DNA of 37,333 nt from Hydnum rufescens UP504 (taxonomy: Eukaryota > Basidiomycota > Agaricomycetes > Cantharellales > Hydnaceae): the NCBI GenBank assembly GCA_014904985.1, contig MU128924.1, forward strand, positions 318,366 through 355,698. The letters are read 5' to 3'. The notes under the pieces are model-generated. The model was not told where the DNA came from and did no database searches. It worked only from the letters and a program-made list of their open reading frames with translations. The translations under genes were made by a program, and so were the position numbers. Of the stretch, positions 1 through 11,350 are shown piece by piece (the first letter of the stretch is position 1; each line of letters starts with the position of its first letter).

Positions 1-1560
1 CATAACAAAAACAGACACCCTTCTCTCTGATGAAGATGGACTGCTGGATAGGGTGGCAAAGCCTTTCACCTCCTTTCCTGGACCCCGCAGACCTCCCCAC
101 AACGTACAAACTCCCTCGATATTCCCTCTTGTTTTGCCCCCGTCGAGACCTAGACCTTCCGGGACTCAGATCCGAAGAAGATTATCACTGATCGCCTTCC
201 GCCCAAATCCAACCCTAGAAATAGAATTGAAGCCAAGTAAAAAAGATTCACGCGAAACCTTATCGACATCCTTGCGGCTATATACAACTGGAGCCCTTTG
301 GCGGTCGAAACCGGGACGACGGCAATGAGCGACATCCCTTCACCCTTAATAACAACAACCAGAAAGACGAGACTCAAAAAATACGTTTGCTAGTAGAAAT
401 GCTACTCCAGTCTGAACTATACCAGGTATACTCGAGCACCAAGGATCAGAACATCGCTAACCGCGTTCTGTGGTCACCATGCAACAAAATTTATAGCACC
501 AACGACTAGCGTTCCACACGGGGCCTTCAAGCGCAGCACATGGAACCCTTATAGGCCGAGTGATAACCACTCCCAATCCCCCCCCGTTATTTGGTTGCAA
601 TGACCCACACCCACCAAGCCAAAAGGACCCACAGAGAAATCGCGAAGACGACAACCCACACACCCCATAGAACCCCAGGACAAGCCCATAGGCCTTGTCC
701 ATTGGCCGCGCTAATCTACACTCACCTACACATACAGCACACTAATTATGCCCCCATCAAAAATATCTATTCCACAACGGAGCAAGAGCACGAGTTGTTA
801 GAACTTGCCAGGAGCTGGGAAGCATATCGTTGTGACTGCCCGCATCCCACGAAAGCCACAACAGTTCGTCCAGGCAACAAAGACATTTGGAGCTATTCAT
901 CCGTTAGGAATATTATCGGATAGCTTTTCCAACGCCCTCAAGGACATCGGAACCCTGCAGGATCTACCCGCATGGGTTTTCCCAATGGTTGCAGTCAGTG
1001 AGGATATCGTCCTGCCGTGACCAACCAGATTGCACTCCTGCCTCCCTCCAAAAACTTACTTATATGTGGAATGTATATTGACATGTTTTTCTCTGAGTAT
1101 TAAGTGATGATTTTCTGAAATTATCCACCCCAATTAAACCTCCATTTATAGCCCTCCACCCTCAATCGCCTCCTCTCCGAAGACCTAAGCGAAGTAGAAA
1201 AGTCAATGGTGAAATTCCAATCACCCCAGACTGAGCCTCTGTGCCGGAACCTGCTCATAAAAAACTAGACTACATGGAAACACCGGATGTATGGGACCGC
1301 TTATGCAAGGAGACAGAACCTAGAATATGGCTGATCAGCTGCCATATCATCAGACTATAAAGAGAAATCTCATAGATGGGATCTGTCGCGAAAGGATAGA
1401 ATCAACTCCAGAGTACACACACGAACCGAACAGTGATCATACAACATAGGCTAGGTATTAAACCAAATTATAACAATGCACAAACAATGACACACACACA
1501 CAACCCGATACAAAAACAGGACAAGGGAAAAGCTCCACCAAATGCCATCTGATTGCGAGC
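1..1560 (+). other. Retroelement 5' region, gag/protease not recognisable
   Basis: By position this should hold gag and the protease domain of the Ty3/gypsy element. I see only short interrupted frames, for example 53-328 and 591-923, with no zinc knuckle (CCHC) and no clear DSG/DTG protease motif. The stretch is A/C-rich on this strand. It is either badly decayed or too diverged to identify by eye. Confidence 0.4.
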
Positions 1561-1563
1561 AAG

Positions 1564-4500
1564 ATGATCAGAATAGAAAACGAAAACAAGAACAGAGAAG
1601 AGATTGGTCGGAAAGCCCGAACAGCCTCCCAGAACGAACCCGCACCGCTGGACAACGATGATGAGACCCTGACCTTGGAAAAAGGGGATGCTATTTTTGC
1701 AGCCTACTTCCCTGACGACAGCGAACACTCCGAAATCGTCCGAGCAACGTCCACCCCTTCTCAGAGGCTGCAGAGGCTGCTAAGGTGAAAGCAAACAAAC
1801 CCGCCAAAACCTTCGAGGAGCTCATACCCAAGGAATTCCGTGACTTCCAGGACGTGTTCTCCAAAGACTCCTTTGACCAACTCCCCACCCGGAAGCCATG
1901 GGACCACCACATTGAGTTCCAAGAAGGAACTCAGCTACCTCCTCCCGCCAAACTGTTCCCGCTGTCCCCAGGGTGAACAGAAAGAACTTGATGACTTCCT
2001 GAAGGAGAATCTCGCTTCTGGTCGAATCCGTCCGTCAAAGTCTCCAATGGCCGCTCCAGTGTTCTTCGTGAAGAAAAAGGATGCAGGGTTCTGCCTAGTC
2101 CAGGACTACCGGAAACTCAACGACATCACGGTTAAGAACGCATACCCCTTACCCCTGATCTCTGACATCATCGATCGACTCCGGGGAGCCAAAGTGTTCG
2201 GGAAACTCGACCTCCGGTGGGGATTCCAGAACATCCGGATGGCTGAAGGAGACAAATGGAAAGCAGCATTCCGGACGAACCGAGGACTGTTCGAACCATT
2301 GGTAATGTTCTTCAGACTCTGCAACTCTCCCAGGACGTTCCAGAATATGATCAATGATGTCCTCAGGGAATGGATCAACAATGGAGTATGCATTGTGTAC
2401 CTGGATGACATCTTATGCTTTGCCAAGACTCGAGAAGAGTACGTCCGAGGAGTCTGAGGCATCCTACAGACCCTCTGGGAAAACAAACTCTTCCTGAAAC
2501 CGGAGAAGTGTGAGTTCTTCCGAGATCGGATTGAATACCTGGGGATGATATTCACACCGGACCATGTGGAGATGGACCCTGTCAAAGTTGGAGGCATAAC
2601 GGACTGGCCGGAGCCCAAAAACCTGAAAGAAACACAGTCATTCTTAGGGTTCATTAACTTCTACCGACGATTCATTCAGGATTTCGCCAAAGTTGCCAGA
2701 CCTCTAAACGACCTCACCCGGAAAGACACACCCTTCCGGTGGACTGATGCAGAATGTAACGCCTTCCTCAAACTGAAAGCCCTCGTCACCTCCACACCGA
2801 TCCTGGTGTTTCCCTCTGAGTCCAGACGCTTCCGAGTGGAAGCAGACGCCTCCGGGTATGCAACGGGAGCTGTACTCTCCCAACTCCAAGATGACGGGAA
2901 GTGGCACCCCGTGGGCTTCTTGTCAAAAAGCTTGTCCGAGGCCGAGAGAAACTATGACATCTACGACAAGGAGCTCTTAGCCATCATCCGGGCCTTAGAA
3001 GCTTGGAGACACTACCTCGAAGGTTCCCCTCACTCGGTCGAGATCTTGACGGACCACCAGAACCTCCAGTACTTCCGGTGTAAGCAGGATGGTTATTAAT
3101 CCAATCCAACTACTGTCCACGATGTTGAGCCGGGGACGAAAGAGGGGATCACAGATCTAATCCGGATGTTCAGGTTTGAGTGGGGGAAGGTCTTTTGAAC
3201 AGGGGAAATTGCAGTGAGCCAACAAAGCCCAAGCAATTAAGTGAGAATGTGTCTTTCAGTCAAATTACCACACCCTAAGAATCTCTTCTTGAGACCTTAG
3301 TCAAAGTGTAGTTAGAATTCGCTTTTTGTAGTGAGAAATCACCCAGGGACCAGCAGCTGTTCAAGGAGCTTCAAACTGGAGGGAGGGGGAGAACTAATGA
3401 ATTTGTGTGCTAGCTGCACCTAATATACAATCCAGACTTCGACTCAATAGAAAGTGAAAAAGTCGGACTTAAGGGACACACAGAGAAAAAGAAATCAAGT
3501 TAAAATCTTCAAAACTGATGGAGATATTCCAATTTCAAGATAAAAGGGGAGATTGACACATTACATGCTATTCCTCCTTCAAACCTGGACAAGTTCCCTT
3601 AAGGAAAGGTGGATAGGTCGCCCTGAGGGTCTTCTCCATCGGACATAAGAGGGCCGGAAGTAATTCGCTATTTTGAATGGTGGAGCAAAGGGGAGTCATG
3701 GGGAGGGAGTTGTCTTGTGAAAAATGGAGTTCGCGTCCGCTCGTTTTGCCCTTGGTACCGTTCGATGCGCATTTTTAACAGCTTTCAGGGCATGGTCGTT
3801 TCGAGTCGATCCAATCAAAACTGACGGAGAAATTCGAAAAATACTCCTTCAGAGTATGAATCATGGCAAGATATTGTTACAGGGACCGCATTTTTGATCC
3901 GTTCGTTTCGTGTTTGGTACCGTTCGATAGGTACGATTCGTATCTTTCTGGGCGCGGTCGTTTCGAGTCGATCCGATCAAAAATGACGGAGAAATTCGAA
4001 AAATACTCCTTCAGAGTAGTGCAGCCCCTATCTGGATCATGTGATGGATCCGCGAGTCCAGAATTGGAACTAGGCCCGGTCCGCGTCGTTACATAATCAC
4101 AATTCATCGCCCTTAAGGCAATAGGATGGCTTGGAAGAGCAGGCAAGTCATCCAGACTTGAAGAAAGATGGCAAGTTGAATTGCCTTGTCCAAAGAAAAT
4201 GGACTTGAAGTAGGGCATAAACTGCCCCTTTTTGATGAGGACTGTTGAAGTCCGACGGATAGTCAATAAATTGACTGGTAGACATGGTAAAGGAATGAGG
4301 CAATATTATGGGTTGGAAAGGGGTAGGAATCCAATTGATTTCTTGAATAAACGAATGGCGATAAAATTAAATGAGCGCGGTGACATATAATTGATTCGTT
4401 TGTAGGGAAAATGGCCTCGGATGAGGATTTCTATGGTGTAGGGATTTATCCCTCCAACACCGGTCTGCCCAGAAGTTGAACTGGAGGCAAGCCCGGTGGA

Positions 4501-6437
4501 GCATATTCCTCTCTCGGTTCAATTTCACCCTCCAACACTGTTCCGGGACACAGTCCGGGAAGCCTGATGCCCTCTCACGCCGATCGGACCATCCACGTGG
4601 GGACTCTGACAATTCTGACGTGGTGCTCCTGAAACCGGCCGCCTTCCAGACACGGGCCACCGACTCCCCTGAGGTCGTCACAGTCGAAGGGCCCAGCCGG
4701 AGCCTGATGGCATGGATTAAAAGGGCAATGGAGATTGACGATAAAGTGGTCCAGATCGTTAAGGAGCTGAATGGGGATGGACCGAAGACACACCTCAAGG
4801 ATTGGGAACTCCATGGCTCCACGGTTCTCTACCGAGGCTGCGTATATGTCCCGTTGGACCCAAAACTCCGTCATGACCTCGTGCACGAGCACCATGATAC
4901 TCCGACCACGGGTCACCCCGGATGGTGGAAGACGTACGAACTGGTGTCCCGCCACTACTGGTGGCCAGGGATGTCTTGATACATTGCGACCTATGTCTCT
5001 GCCTGTGACACTTGCAACCGGACGAAAACCTTCCCCTCCAAGCCGTCTGGAACACTCCACCCCAACCCTGTGCCGGACCGTTGATGGCAGGTCATATCCA
5101 TGGACATGATCACGGAACTCCCAGAATCACATGGATTTGACAGCATGATGATTGTCGTCAATCGATTATCCAAACGAATCCATGCAATGCCCACGACCAC
5201 CACAGTCGATTCCGCCGGGGTCGCCCGTCTGTTCCGAGACAATGTGTGGAGACATCACGGCCTTCCGGAAACCATTATCAGTGACCGAGGGACCACCTTC
5301 ACTTCCAAGTTCATGAAGGAGCTGAACTCACTCCTTGGCATTAAGGCGAATTTCTCGACAGCATTCCACCCCCAGATGGATGGACAGACGGAGCGTGTCA
5401 ACCAGGAAATTGAGCAATACCTCCGGATCTTTGTTAACCACCAGCAGAACGACTGGGCGGAATGGCTCCCTATTGCGGAGTTCACATATAACAACCGGGT
5501 GCACTCCTCTACACGCCAGACTCCATTCCAGCTGGACTCTGGACAGGACCCTCGCCTTGGCACTGAACCAGTCCATGCCGGGACGATTGAAGCCACCTTG
5601 GACTTCATCACTCGGATGCGGAAAGCTACAGACGAAGCCCAGGCTGCCTTACGGAGGGCTGCAGAAGACATGGCACGCTTCTATGACGCCCACCGCACGG
5701 ACGCTCTGGAATACACAATTGGTGACCAAGTTTGGCTAGATGCACGCGACATCTCCACTGACCGCCCCACCAAAAAACTCTCTGACAAATGGCTTGGACC
5801 CTATAAGGTTGATAAGGTCATCTCCCGCTCTGCCATCTGTCTCAAACTCCCTGCCTCTATGCGTATCCACCCAGTGTTCCATGTGTCTAAACTCTGCCCC
5901 TTCCGACTGGACCTGATTGCAGAGCGCACAGCTCACCCCCCACCACCCCCAATCTTACGAGGAGGTGAAGAGGAGTATGAAGTTGAGTGAATCGAGAATT
6001 CCAGGTATTTCCGCTGGAAACTCCAGTACCTAGTGAAGTGGAAGGGGTACCCAGCTTCCGACAATGAGTGGGTCCCCGAAGCCAACCTGGAAAACGCCCC
6101 GGAGGCCATTCAGGAATTCCACCGGACTCATCCGGAGGCCCGAGACGCATTAATGCCGTGGAGTTTGCATCCATACCATTCAGGACCACCCAGTTCCTCA
6201 CGGAATCTCCGACGGACCTCCCGGACTGGTCGAGGCATTGATGGATTCAAGGAACAACGTATTTACAACGAGGAACAAAAAAAAAGAAGGAGGAAAAGGA
6301 AACCGGGAGGAGTGGAGGACAGAACAACGACTCGGACTACTCATCCCCCTCGCCCTCGTCATCATCGTCTTCATCGTCCATGTCATCGTCCTCGTCATCA
6401 ACATCGCCGTTCCCACCCTCGCTGTCTGTTATGTTGA
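1564..6437 (+). pseudogene. Ty3/gypsy pol polyprotein (RT, RNase H, integrase, chromodomain), disrupted
   Basis: The frame encoded reverse transcription and integration functions. A pre-RT linker is at 1564-1976, with frameshifts near 1765 and 1930-1975. The RT core (1980-2560) keeps QDYRKLN and the catalytic YLDD at about 2398, but has FRLCNSP where FGLCNAP is usual. RNase H (2780-3078, resuming at 4464) is cut inside the codons following NLQYFR by a solo LTR. The zinc-binding region has HHDTPTTGH and CDTC. Integrase has D at about 5103, D at about 5283 (SDRGTTF) and E at about 5391 (GQTERVNQ), a DD35E pattern. A chromodomain follows (LVKWKGY, 6030-6130). In-frame TGA stops are at 2455, 4977, 5082 and 5988; apart from these, the frame from 4476 to 6437 is open. 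The 3' end overlaps an antisense gene by about 100 bp. Family assignment is secure; it cannot make a full protein. Confidence 0.93.
3079..4459 (+). mobile_element. Solo LTR-like element, copy A (1381 bp)
   Basis: The insertion begins TGTAAGCAGG, ends CCTCCAACA, and is flanked by the 4-bp duplication CCGG (3075-3078 and 4460-4463). Removing it with one CCGG restores the pol reading frame across RNase H. It has no coding capacity. It shares long stretches with copies B, C and D, including the segment around CACACCCTAAG and AGACAAAGTGTAG-like sequence, and contains two copies of a roughly 190-bp module (about 3725-3850 and 3880-4015) with TGACGGAGAAATTCG. TGT...ACA ends and a 4-bp target duplication fit a solo LTR of an unidentified retrotransposon. 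Confidence 0.85.
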
Positions 6438-7228
6438 TGGGCTCCTTGGTACGTTGACGCTTGATCCTGCGCCCGGATGACGGCCCCACCAGAGGCCGGC
6501 TCGACATTCCAGACCTGATCCCCATCCACTCCGGACTTGGGACCGAAGGACAAGAAACCACCTGACGAGGGACCAGGTGCCGAGTGATGGCCTGGAGCGA
6601 GTCTCGCATCTCCCCCACCGACATCGCCATCTCCTCCGCGGCCCGGGCCTGCTTCTCCAACACCTCAGCCGACCGTTTGTGCGCAAGTGCGCTTTGTTCC
6701 ACGGCTACCACCAGTTGGAGCTGGACGTCCACGGCAGGAGCATGAGCACGACCCCGACCCGTCGATGGCTCGGCTCCAGACGCCCCTTCGTTGCCCAGCA
6801 TGCACCGAACCTTCGCCATGAAGCACGGCCGGCATGCCCGCGTTCCCGGCTTGTCCTGGGGGACACAAGGGATCCGGTGCTGAATGCAGCGGACACACAC
6901 GGTAGACCTGGAGGACATTGTTACCAAGTAAGCGGAACTTCGCCAAGACAAGGACTCACGGTTGGTTTGCAGAGTCCTCCCGGACCCTTCTGGCAGTAGC
7001 CTCCATGGTGGCCTTAGCATCTGCGGCAGCCTTGGCCTCTGCAGTGGCCTTGGCCTCCGCAGCTGCCTTACGACGTGCCGCCTCAGCTGCCTTCCGCTTC
7101 GCCTCTTCCTTCTTCTGCTCCTCCTCCGCGAGCCTGGCCTCCTCCTCCTGTGCCTCCCTCAATGCCTGCGCAGCCTCTTCACGGCAGAGACAAGCTTCTT
7201 CGAATGGAGAACGATTATTGCCTGACAT
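6337..7228 (-). CDS. Zn2Cys6 cluster protein with coiled-coil N-terminus, two exons
   Basis: This is a predicted 279-residue protein, exons 7228-6960 and 6907-6337. The 52-bp intron (6959-6908) has GTGAGT and CAG ends and joins the frames exactly. The start at 7228 (MSGNNRSP) is the first in-frame ATG. Residues 8-80 are an Ala/Glu/Lys-rich helix likely to form a coiled coil. Residues 94-125 give CX2CX6CX10CX2CX6C, the fungal binuclear zinc cluster pattern. The C-terminus is a long Asp/Glu tail after a basic RRIKRQR stretch. It lies antisense between pol and the 3' LTR of the retroelement, overlapping the end of pol. Zinc clusters of this type usually bind DNA, but here the role is unknown; it may be an accessory gene of the element or a captured host gene. 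Unlike pol, its frame is intact. Confidence 0.75.
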
Positions 7229-7299
7229 GTTACATGGCACGAGAACTCCGGATGCTTCCGCGGATCGCTCCTTCCAGCCTGCTCGGGACGATCGGGCTT

Positions 7300-7309
7300 A
7301 AGAGGGGGG
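7300..7309 (+). other. Polypurine tract
   Basis: AAGAGGGGGG lies three bases upstream of the 3' LTR, where second-strand priming is expected in Ty3/gypsy elements. Confidence 0.7.
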
Positions 7310-7312
7310 TAA

Positions 7313-7943
7313 TGTCAGAGTTCGTCTGCTTCCCGGTTAATTCCGTATTTGTTTCCGGTTTGTTTCCGGTTTTGGTTCCGGCCTGTTTCCGATTTGTCCC
7401 GTCTCCGTTTCATTCCCCTTCATTTCCGCATTTCCTTTACTTCCAGTTCCCACACACTTACCCCTGGCCCTGTCCCTGTCCCCTCCACTTTCCCGTCCCC
7501 TGCCCGCTCCCCCTCTTGTGCCTGCCCCCCTGTAACCACCTCTCATTAAGTGATCAGTCCCCCATAGTATAGGACCTATGTATAAGTAGTCCGGGGTGAA
7601 ATCCAGAGACTCAGCTTTGGTCTCTCAGGATTTCCGCTTCTACTCTGGACTACAGGTTAGCCTCACTGTACCTATTCCCTTAATGTTAAACTCAGGATTT
7701 CCGCTTCTACTCCGGACTACAGACTACAGTCCGAGTACCTTCCAGCTGACTCTGTGAGCTTAAGGACTGCTGTGCTCGTTTCCGCCTAGTCCCTTCCAGG
7801 CTGCTGGACCGCCTCTCTGTCCCGTCCTCATTATCTCGTTCTTGCCCGGATTCTCCCGGACCTAGCCGGACTTACACCGGACTTAGTCGGAGTTATCTGT
7901 GTTTATATTTGTTTGGTGCTCTCGTCGCAGCGTGGCCCTGACA
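7313..7943 (+). repeat. 3' LTR of the Ty3/gypsy element (631 bp)
   Basis: It starts TGTCAGAGTTCG and ends GCGTGGCCCTGACA, so the ends are a 6-bp inverted repeat TGTCAG/CTGACA. It follows a polypurine tract, contains a TATA-like site at 7581, and carries two near-identical internal stretches (about 7625-7645 and 7690-7715, both with AGGATTTCCGCTTCTACTC). The partner 5' LTR is outside the window, so LTR divergence and target duplication cannot be checked here. Confidence 0.88.
7581..7589 (+). promoter_or_regulatory. TATA-like box in the 3' LTR
   Basis: TATAAGTAG stands about 270 bp into the LTR, a usual place for the U3/R promoter of a fungal gypsy LTR. Inference from position only. Confidence 0.45.
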
Positions 7944-9154
7944 AGAATCCACGAATCCGCATCATTCCCTTACCTATACATGAGCCAATTTATTGTTCAT
8001 CTGTGGCACTTCAACAGGCCACCCCAAATTCCACTTTTTTCTGCCATACCTCAATGTGGCAATAGCAATTCAACTTGCTTGCTTTGTTTGACCTTCAATC
8101 AGTCTCCACTTCTGATACACGCTTCCTGTTGCCTCAAGGGCAACTCTAATGAATTGTGATTATGTAATTCAACGGATTACACACCTGGGCCTTGATTCTG
8201 ACTCGCAGACTTGTCACATGACAAATAGGGGCTAATGCAGCGCTCTCAAGGAGTAAATGCAAAATATCTCCCTCAGTTTTGATTGGATCGACTCGGCAAG
8301 ATAGCTCCCAGAAAGCTACAATTCACACCTTTTATACAATACCAAACACGAGCCGAACGAATCAAAACTGCACCTTCCAGGTTGATTTTACTATGTGTTT
8401 CATATATCCCTTCAGTATTTTTCGATTTTATCAGTCAGTTTTGATCCAATTCATTCGGGACAAGCACGCCTAGAAAGCTGTCGACAGTCCGCATCCAATG
8501 GTGCCAAGGGCAAAACGAGCGGATTAAAACTCGGCTCTCTACAATTTAACTCCCCCATGTCTCATTCCATTATTGCCTCTGCTTTTTTTTGATTATTAAT
8601 GGCAATTATTCTCTGCCCCCCTTATATCCGACGAAGAGTACGTCTAGGATGACCAGTTCCACCATTTCCCAAGGGATTCTGTTCAGTAGGAGAGGAGGTT
8701 TGACTTGATTTTGGAATATCTCCTTCAGTTTTGAAGCTTTTGACTTGATTTCTTTTTCATCATTTTCGCCTTAACCCCACCTTTCTGCCGGTTACCATAT
8801 CATTTTTCTGTGATGTATATTAAGTGCAGGAGATGCGAATTTCTATAGTTTTCCCCCTCCCCAGTTTTGAGGCACTGATGTATTGCCACTGGTTCTTTGG
8901 GTGAATTCCACCAAGACTACTACACTTTGTCTAGGGGCCTCAAGAGGAGAGCCTTAGGGTGTGGTTTTGTGACCCATATTCATTCTTTATTCTATTGCTT
9001 GAGCAGGTGTTGCTTACAGCATTAGATTTCTATCACCAAAGACCTTCCTTCCTTCAAGCCTTAACATTTGGATTGATCCTGTGGTCCCCTCTTTTTGTTC
9101 TCGATTCCATATCGTGGACTGTGGCTGGATTCCTCCCTCCATTTCCCACTTACA
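7944..9154 (-). mobile_element. Solo LTR-like element, copy B, 3' end displaced by the gypsy insertion
   Basis: This is a reverse-orientation copy of the 1.38-kb element, aligning over its length with 31580-32955 (copy C). Its 5' end is CTTACA at 9149-9154 (reverse complement of TGTAAG). The other roughly 160 bp, which should end in TGTTGG, are missing at exactly the gypsy LTR boundary and should lie left of the window. It carries two copies of the roughly 190-bp module (about 8265-8385 and 8395-8540). It interrupts the KDZ transposase gene that resumes at 9155. Confidence 0.85.
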
Positions 9155-10025
9155 CCGTCGACTTGCACTGTCTAATCACATAGCTGCATTTCGTTCTATC
9201 CAACAGGTATACATGCCTGAAACAGCCTCGCTCATCACTGTTGATATAATCACAGACACCCCCTTGTCTCCAGAATCATCTCCACTTTTTCTTCCACACA
9301 CTCTTAATCCTGAGTTGCAGATTTCTCCCCTTGCCAAAAGTCTTGCTGAAATGAGTGCAAAGCGAAGCTTTGCACAAGCTCTTGATTCTCTTGCTGAAGT
9401 CTGGTGTTCCCTATGCGTGCTCTCTCACCTCCTCAGCTATAAACATCGCAAAGTTCAAGGCCAGTGTCCAAACACCCAAGCCCACACGCTTCTAGATAAG
9501 GCAGACAGAAAGACAAAGTTAGCTGCCAAGAGATATCGCTGTACACAACAAGTGTATCTTCAGCTCATGGGCTCCGGTGAGTGGGAGAACACACTCAAGG
9601 TTTTGGATCAAGGCAACATCTGTGTAATGTCTGAGCATGAGGATGGTGGACACAATGTGCAAAGTGGGCCTTGCGAAGGTCACTGACGAGTGTCATGGAT
9701 CTGGATGGCACATGGCACAAGCAACAATGGTGATTTGGAAATGCATGAAGGTATTTGGTGTATTATTTTCTTGTTACTGGGCTCCTTACATATTAACTTT
9801 AACTTGTTAGCTCTATGGGTGGAGTGGTCAAAAAGCCAAGCACAGAAAGAGAGGTGGCTGGAAGAGGTCCTGATTGTTCAGGAGGAGATGCGGTGAGTTC
9901 TCATATCTTTGGAACACTGAGCCAACATCTGGGACTCTCAAGCCTCTGCACAATCAACACACATTCCCGAACTTGCTGAAGGCATTCAAGCCTACGCTGT
10001 CAAACAAGCTTGAGTTCTGCGATGC
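9155..10025 (+). pseudogene. KDZ-type transposase, C-terminal tail
   Basis: The frame matches the conserved tail that follows the catalytic domain in fungal KDZ (Kyakuja-Dileera-Zisupton) transposases. Landmarks are a region with YKHRKVQGQCPNTQA (about 9440-9485), SWIWMAHGTS (about 9693), WVEWSKSQAQKERWLEEVL (about 9815-9875) and PELAEGIQAYAVKQA near 9970-10010. A 60-bp intron (9751-9810, GTATTT...TTAG) joins MHE to ALWVEWSK in frame. TGA stops interrupt it at 9684 and just after EEMR at about 9894. The catalytic part is absent; the upstream boundary is the end of LTR copy B, so the 5' part may lie left of the window. No complete transposase is present. Confidence 0.8.
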
Positions 10026-10339
10026 TGAATTGACTTTTTCCATCATCTCTGGTATACCTCTTTTAATACTTCTTCGGATCCTCCAGCCCTCTCCAAAACT
10101 CCCCAAGGGATATCGGTGGACAATCCTTTGTGGTTGGAGCTCAAAGATCATGGCAATAGTTCTGAGGGTGATTGAGGACCAGTTTTTTCTCTCTATGTAT
10201 TCCCTTTCTTGTCAACTTTCATTGTATCTTTGGTTTCCCACTTGCTGCTTCCAAGTCTCTGATGATATTCATTGGAAACACATGTATATGGTGATGTTTT
10301 TTTCCAGCACTGTGGAAAATGCCAACGTTGAGTCAGCCA

Positions 10340-11140
10340 CTATTCCATTCGTACCCCATTCACCCCAGCTGAATCATTTGCCCCGATGGCTGAAATCTTG
10401 GCCAAACCCATAATTGGGCAAATGGCACTGATGGGGACTGGCAGTTTTTGACATCGTTCTGGACATGCTCAAAGATGTCATCATCAATCATCACCTTCCA
10501 GTTCAAAACATGCTAGCTGCTCATGCTGGTTATGGGGTTGCCACTCCGGGGGGCCTGATACCATATGACTCCAGCTCACCTATGTATGACGAGGCATTCA
10601 AAGGCAATGCTGTGGCATTCTCGCTACTAGCTCAGAGTGGTGAAGATGATCCTGCCGGCTTCACTTCGTACCTGCTGGGCTTCAGTCAGAGTCCATTCAG
10701 AGCTGGGCCAGACTCTGCATTACCTCATGCATCCCCATACAGCCCCAGTCCCCCAGGGAATCACTCATCTACCCCACCTTGCATGCCTGCTTCATTTGGC
10801 AAACCTGCAACTTCACCTTTTCGCACTCTGCCCTTCACAACCTCGCCTTTCTTTGGTCAATTTTGTGGTGCCACAATATTGCCAACATCACCAATGCTCA
10901 ATCTGGCATCTCTGGCAAATTCTCACTACACCCTCACTTCTCTGACCTTCACCCCAACAGGCCCACAGTACAGCCCTCAGTCCTGTCATTCAGCCCCACA
11001 TCACAATGATACTCACCTACCAGCCCATCTTTCAGTCCCACCTCACCTCAATATTTCCCTACTAGTCCATCTTTCAGCCCTGTGTCTCCACGATACTCAC
11101 CAACATCTCCTGCCCAAGGATCTCTGATGCCACCCAAGTA
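10340..11140 (+). pseudogene. RPB1: RNA polymerase II largest subunit, C-terminal fragment with CTD
   Basis: This is a decayed piece of the RPB1 C-terminus. It has IIGQMALMGTGSFD (about 10410-10460, one frameshift in a T run), the linker before the CTD including PYDSSSPMYDEAFKG and SGEDDPAGF (10555-10660), and then degenerate CTD heptads. Between about 10960 and 11120 repeats of the type [13 protein letters not shown] can be read by moving between frames, ending [16 protein letters not shown]. In the living gene the CTD recruits capping, splicing and polyadenylation factors. Here the catalytic body is missing and frameshifts break the heptads, so it is a non-functional fragment next to the KDZ tail. 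Confidence 0.85.
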
Positions 11141-11350
11141 CAAGTCACACCCATCACAAATCACTCAATGGATCCTTCCCCACCACTATGTTGAGTGGAT
11201 CTGCTCTCCCTCACAACATGCTTGCTCGTGTTCAATGCCAAAGCAGTGGTTCAGAAAGAATACATATGCACTGGAAAATGCTGGAGAGAGCAAGGCTTCT
11301 CATGTATGTATCATTGGAAATTCTCTTGGAACCATGTGACTGACTCATAA

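Larger units (their letters stand above)
1..7943 (+). mobile_element. Ty3/gypsy chromovirus, 3' portion
   Basis: This is a long terminal repeat retrotransposon of the chromodomain Ty3/gypsy group, running off the left edge. In order it shows a decayed pol frame (RT, RNase H, zinc-binding H2C2 region, integrase, chromodomain), an antisense spliced gene, a polypurine tract and a 3' LTR that starts TGTCAG and ends CTGACA. The 5' LTR and primer-binding site must lie left of position 1. The element is inactive: it has frameshifts, TGA stops and a 1.38-kb insertion inside RNase H. Immediately after its last base the sequence becomes an internal part of another LTR-like repeat (copy B), so this element inserted into that older repeat. 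Confidence 0.9.

Noticed and set aside
3079..4459. DNA transposon (MITE) instead of solo LTR
   Set aside because: Inverted similarity at the ends is only three bases (TGT...ACA). That and a 4-bp duplication fit an LTR better, although the parent retrotransposon is not in the window.
7075..7572. Plus-strand Pro/Leu-rich frame of 165 codons
   Set aside because: It is the antisense shadow of the Zn2Cys6 coiled-coil exon and runs on into the LTR.
9081..9686. Continuous 201-residue gene starting inside LTR copy B
   Set aside because: The first codons are LTR sequence; the recognisable KDZ content starts only after 9155.
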